Positions 62,992 through 64,000 of a DNA stretch of 64,000 nt are shown piece after piece. The DNA comes from Spartinivicinus ruber (GTDB lineage: Bacteria > Pseudomonadota > Gammaproteobacteria > Pseudomonadales > Zooshikellaceae), in the NCBI RefSeq assembly GCF_011009015.1, contig NZ_CP048878.1, positions 308,501-372,500 of the forward strand. The letters are read 5' to 3'. Numbering within the stretch: the first letter of the stretch is position 1; every line of letters begins with the position of its first letter. A program made the translations under genes and the position numbers. Under the pieces are notes generated by a model that saw only the letters and a program-made list of their open reading frames with translations, ran no database searches and was not told the origin of the DNA.

Positions 62992-63090
62992 TCCATGAAC
63001 GAAGTTACCTAATAGTAGAAGAAAGCTAAGCAAAATTAGTAAACTTGGTCTATTCTTTTGGATATTAATATTACAAACGAAAGGCCGGTT

Positions 63091-63279
63091 ATGCCTCGTA
63101 AGAAAAAACAATCAACTTGTATAGAAACCCACCAGAGTATTGAACAGCAAACTGCGGACTTCCTCAAATCTGGTGGTGAAATAACCAAAATTCCTTATGG
63201 CAAAAGCGGTAGACCCAGTATTGTAGACCGTAAGAAATCAATGTATGGACGTAGTATGGTAAATTTTATGCCAAACTAA
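63091..63279 (+). CDS. Small basic protein of unknown function
   Basis: The ATG at 63091 has AAGG 6-8 bases upstream and gives 62 residues: MPRKKKQSTCIE, then a helix SIEQQTADFLKSGGEITKIP and a basic C-terminus RPSIVDRKKSMYGR. Small gammaproteobacterial proteins with an F-L-x-x-G-G-x-I-x-x-I-P segment are common, which supports it as real. A nucleic-acid or RNA-polymerase contact role is conceivable but unproven. Confidence 0.55.
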   Translation: MPRKKKQSTCIETHQSIEQQTADFLKSGGEITKIPYGKSGRPSIVDRKKSMYGRSMVNFMPN

Positions 63280-63282
63280 AAC

Positions 63283-64000
63283 TTACAATAACTGCCATAG
63301 CGTATTAAATGATAACTGCAGTGCTTGGCTAATTGCAGCTGATTCAATAACAACGGCAGTAGGGTAATTTCCTTCCTGTAATGAAATCATAGCGCATTTA
63401 GGTGGGAAAATGGCCACATAACTTGCTTGTCCACCATTATTGCCGTCATCAATCCATTTTCTTTCTGAAAGCGGTGCCTCTTCACCGCCTTCACCAATGG
63501 CAATGGCTCTGACTCGAATATTACGTTTTACCCGTTGTAATGTATAATTGGGAAAAGGCCGATACAGGTATTTTCGAATAGCTTTAGATGAATAAACATC
63601 ATAACTTCTCGATTCAGCTTTTTCTGCAGTATTTAAAATGTCTTTTAATACTTTTTCAATTCCCTCATCTCCCTCATAGTATTTGACTTGAGGAGAGCTG
63701 GTTTCTGGCCTGAGTCGATTTAAGTCAGGAATAATATCGCTTACTAAATGCCGTGTTGCAGAGCGTAGCTTTTCTTGTCGATCGGTTGCCAGTTCCAATA
63801 ACTTAGTGGGTGATTCGGCACAAAAGTGGCGTCGCTTTCCCTTGGGATGAAAACTAACCAATCCTCTCTTTAGTAGATTTTTAAGTATCTCATGGGTTGT
63901 ACCACGATTTACGCCTGATTTTTCAGCAATGTCGCGAATAGAGGCAGTGCCAAGCGCTAATAAAGTACAATAAACGTCAACTTCTCTGGCCTCCAAATCT
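63283..64000 (-). CDS. TrmB/ArsR-type transcriptional regulator, N-terminus outside the window
   Basis: The frame is open to the right edge; the visible 237 codons begin within the first helix (LEAREVDVYCTLLALG). The DNA-binding winged helix is TASIRDIAEKSGVNRGTTHEILKNLLKRGLVSF (about residues 17-49), typical of TrmB-like regulators. A C-terminal region (about 105-235) contains KYYEGDEGIEKVLKDIL and a sensor-like fold with AIRKYLYRPFPNYTLQRVKRN. The TTG at 63996 is probably not the true start. Target genes are unknown. Confidence 0.8.
   Translation of the reverse strand, partial: DLEAREVDVYCTLLALGTASIRDIAEKSGVNRGTTHEILKNLLKRGLVSFHPKGKRRHFCAESPTKLLELATDRQEKLRSATRHLVSDIIPDLNRLRPETSSPQVKYYEGDEGIEKVLKDILNTAEKAESRSYDVYSSKAIRKYLYRPFPNYTLQRVKRNIRVRAIAIGEGGEEAPLSERKWIDDGNNGGQASYVAIFPPKCAMISLQEGNYPTAVVIESAAISQALQLSFNTLWQLL

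Overview
The window is a chromosomal segment of an AT-rich marine-type gammaproteobacterium. Gene order resembles Pseudomonas and Oceanospirillales: ubiI-ubiH-pepP-ygfB facing zapA-ssrS-fau, hisBHAF, gpmI-envC-ctpA, rhodanese-grxC-secB, and nudE-cysQ facing yrfG-hslR. I infer an Oceanospirillales/Hahellaceae-like host (Zooshikella or Spartinivicinus type); the genus is a guess from gene order and composition.

Layout. 1-5117: ubiquinone hydroxylases, aminopeptidase P, cell-division accessory genes, 6S RNA and 5-formyl-THF cyclo-ligase. 5209-16744: EVE protein, a membrane GGDEF protein with a degenerate active site, ilvA, rpiA, an orphan solute-binding protein, a GcvA-type LysR regulator, a MATE exporter behind an intrinsic terminator, and a YbaK-HDOD protein. 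17120-18381: an intact IS4-family element with a 9-bp target duplication, inserted just upstream of a large secreted GH20-like protein that is followed by a class III nucleotide cyclase. 23463-31224: accessory genes, including a broken short-chain dehydrogenase, a double-domain solute-binding protein and a metzincin protease. 31538-34553: hisB-hisH-hisA-hisF, with a dispersed repeat between hisA and hisF. 34879-39660: S1/P1 nuclease, sugar-type binding protein, and a RutR-like regulator beside guanine deaminase with a RutR-box-like site. 39743-48840: ctpA, envC, gpmI, a MITE-like element, rhodanese-grxC-secB, trmL, an acetyltransferase and phoA. 49196-53479: an unknown protein, a YcgR-like PilZ protein, a response regulator-diguanylate cyclase, three consecutive GGA-rich Csr/Rsm-type RNAs each ending in its own terminator, and tRNA-Thr(TGT). 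53500-64000: two tandem OppA-like proteins, an orphan solute-binding protein, cysQ-nudE, yrfG-hslR, a MerR operon, an acetyltransferase, another binding protein, a small basic protein and a partial TrmB-like regulator.

The most striking feature is 52094-53206. Three tandem small RNAs carry about 26, 7 and 10 GGA motifs, many in loops of short hairpins such as GTGTT-AGGAA-AACAC, which is the signature of RNAs that sequester CsrA/RsmA. They lie directly downstream of a c-di-GMP synthase and near a c-di-GMP receptor, so this block plausibly links the Csr and c-di-GMP switches between motile and sessile life. Secondary themes are four orphan family-3 solute-binding proteins without transporter genes, and a family of dispersed intergenic repeats.
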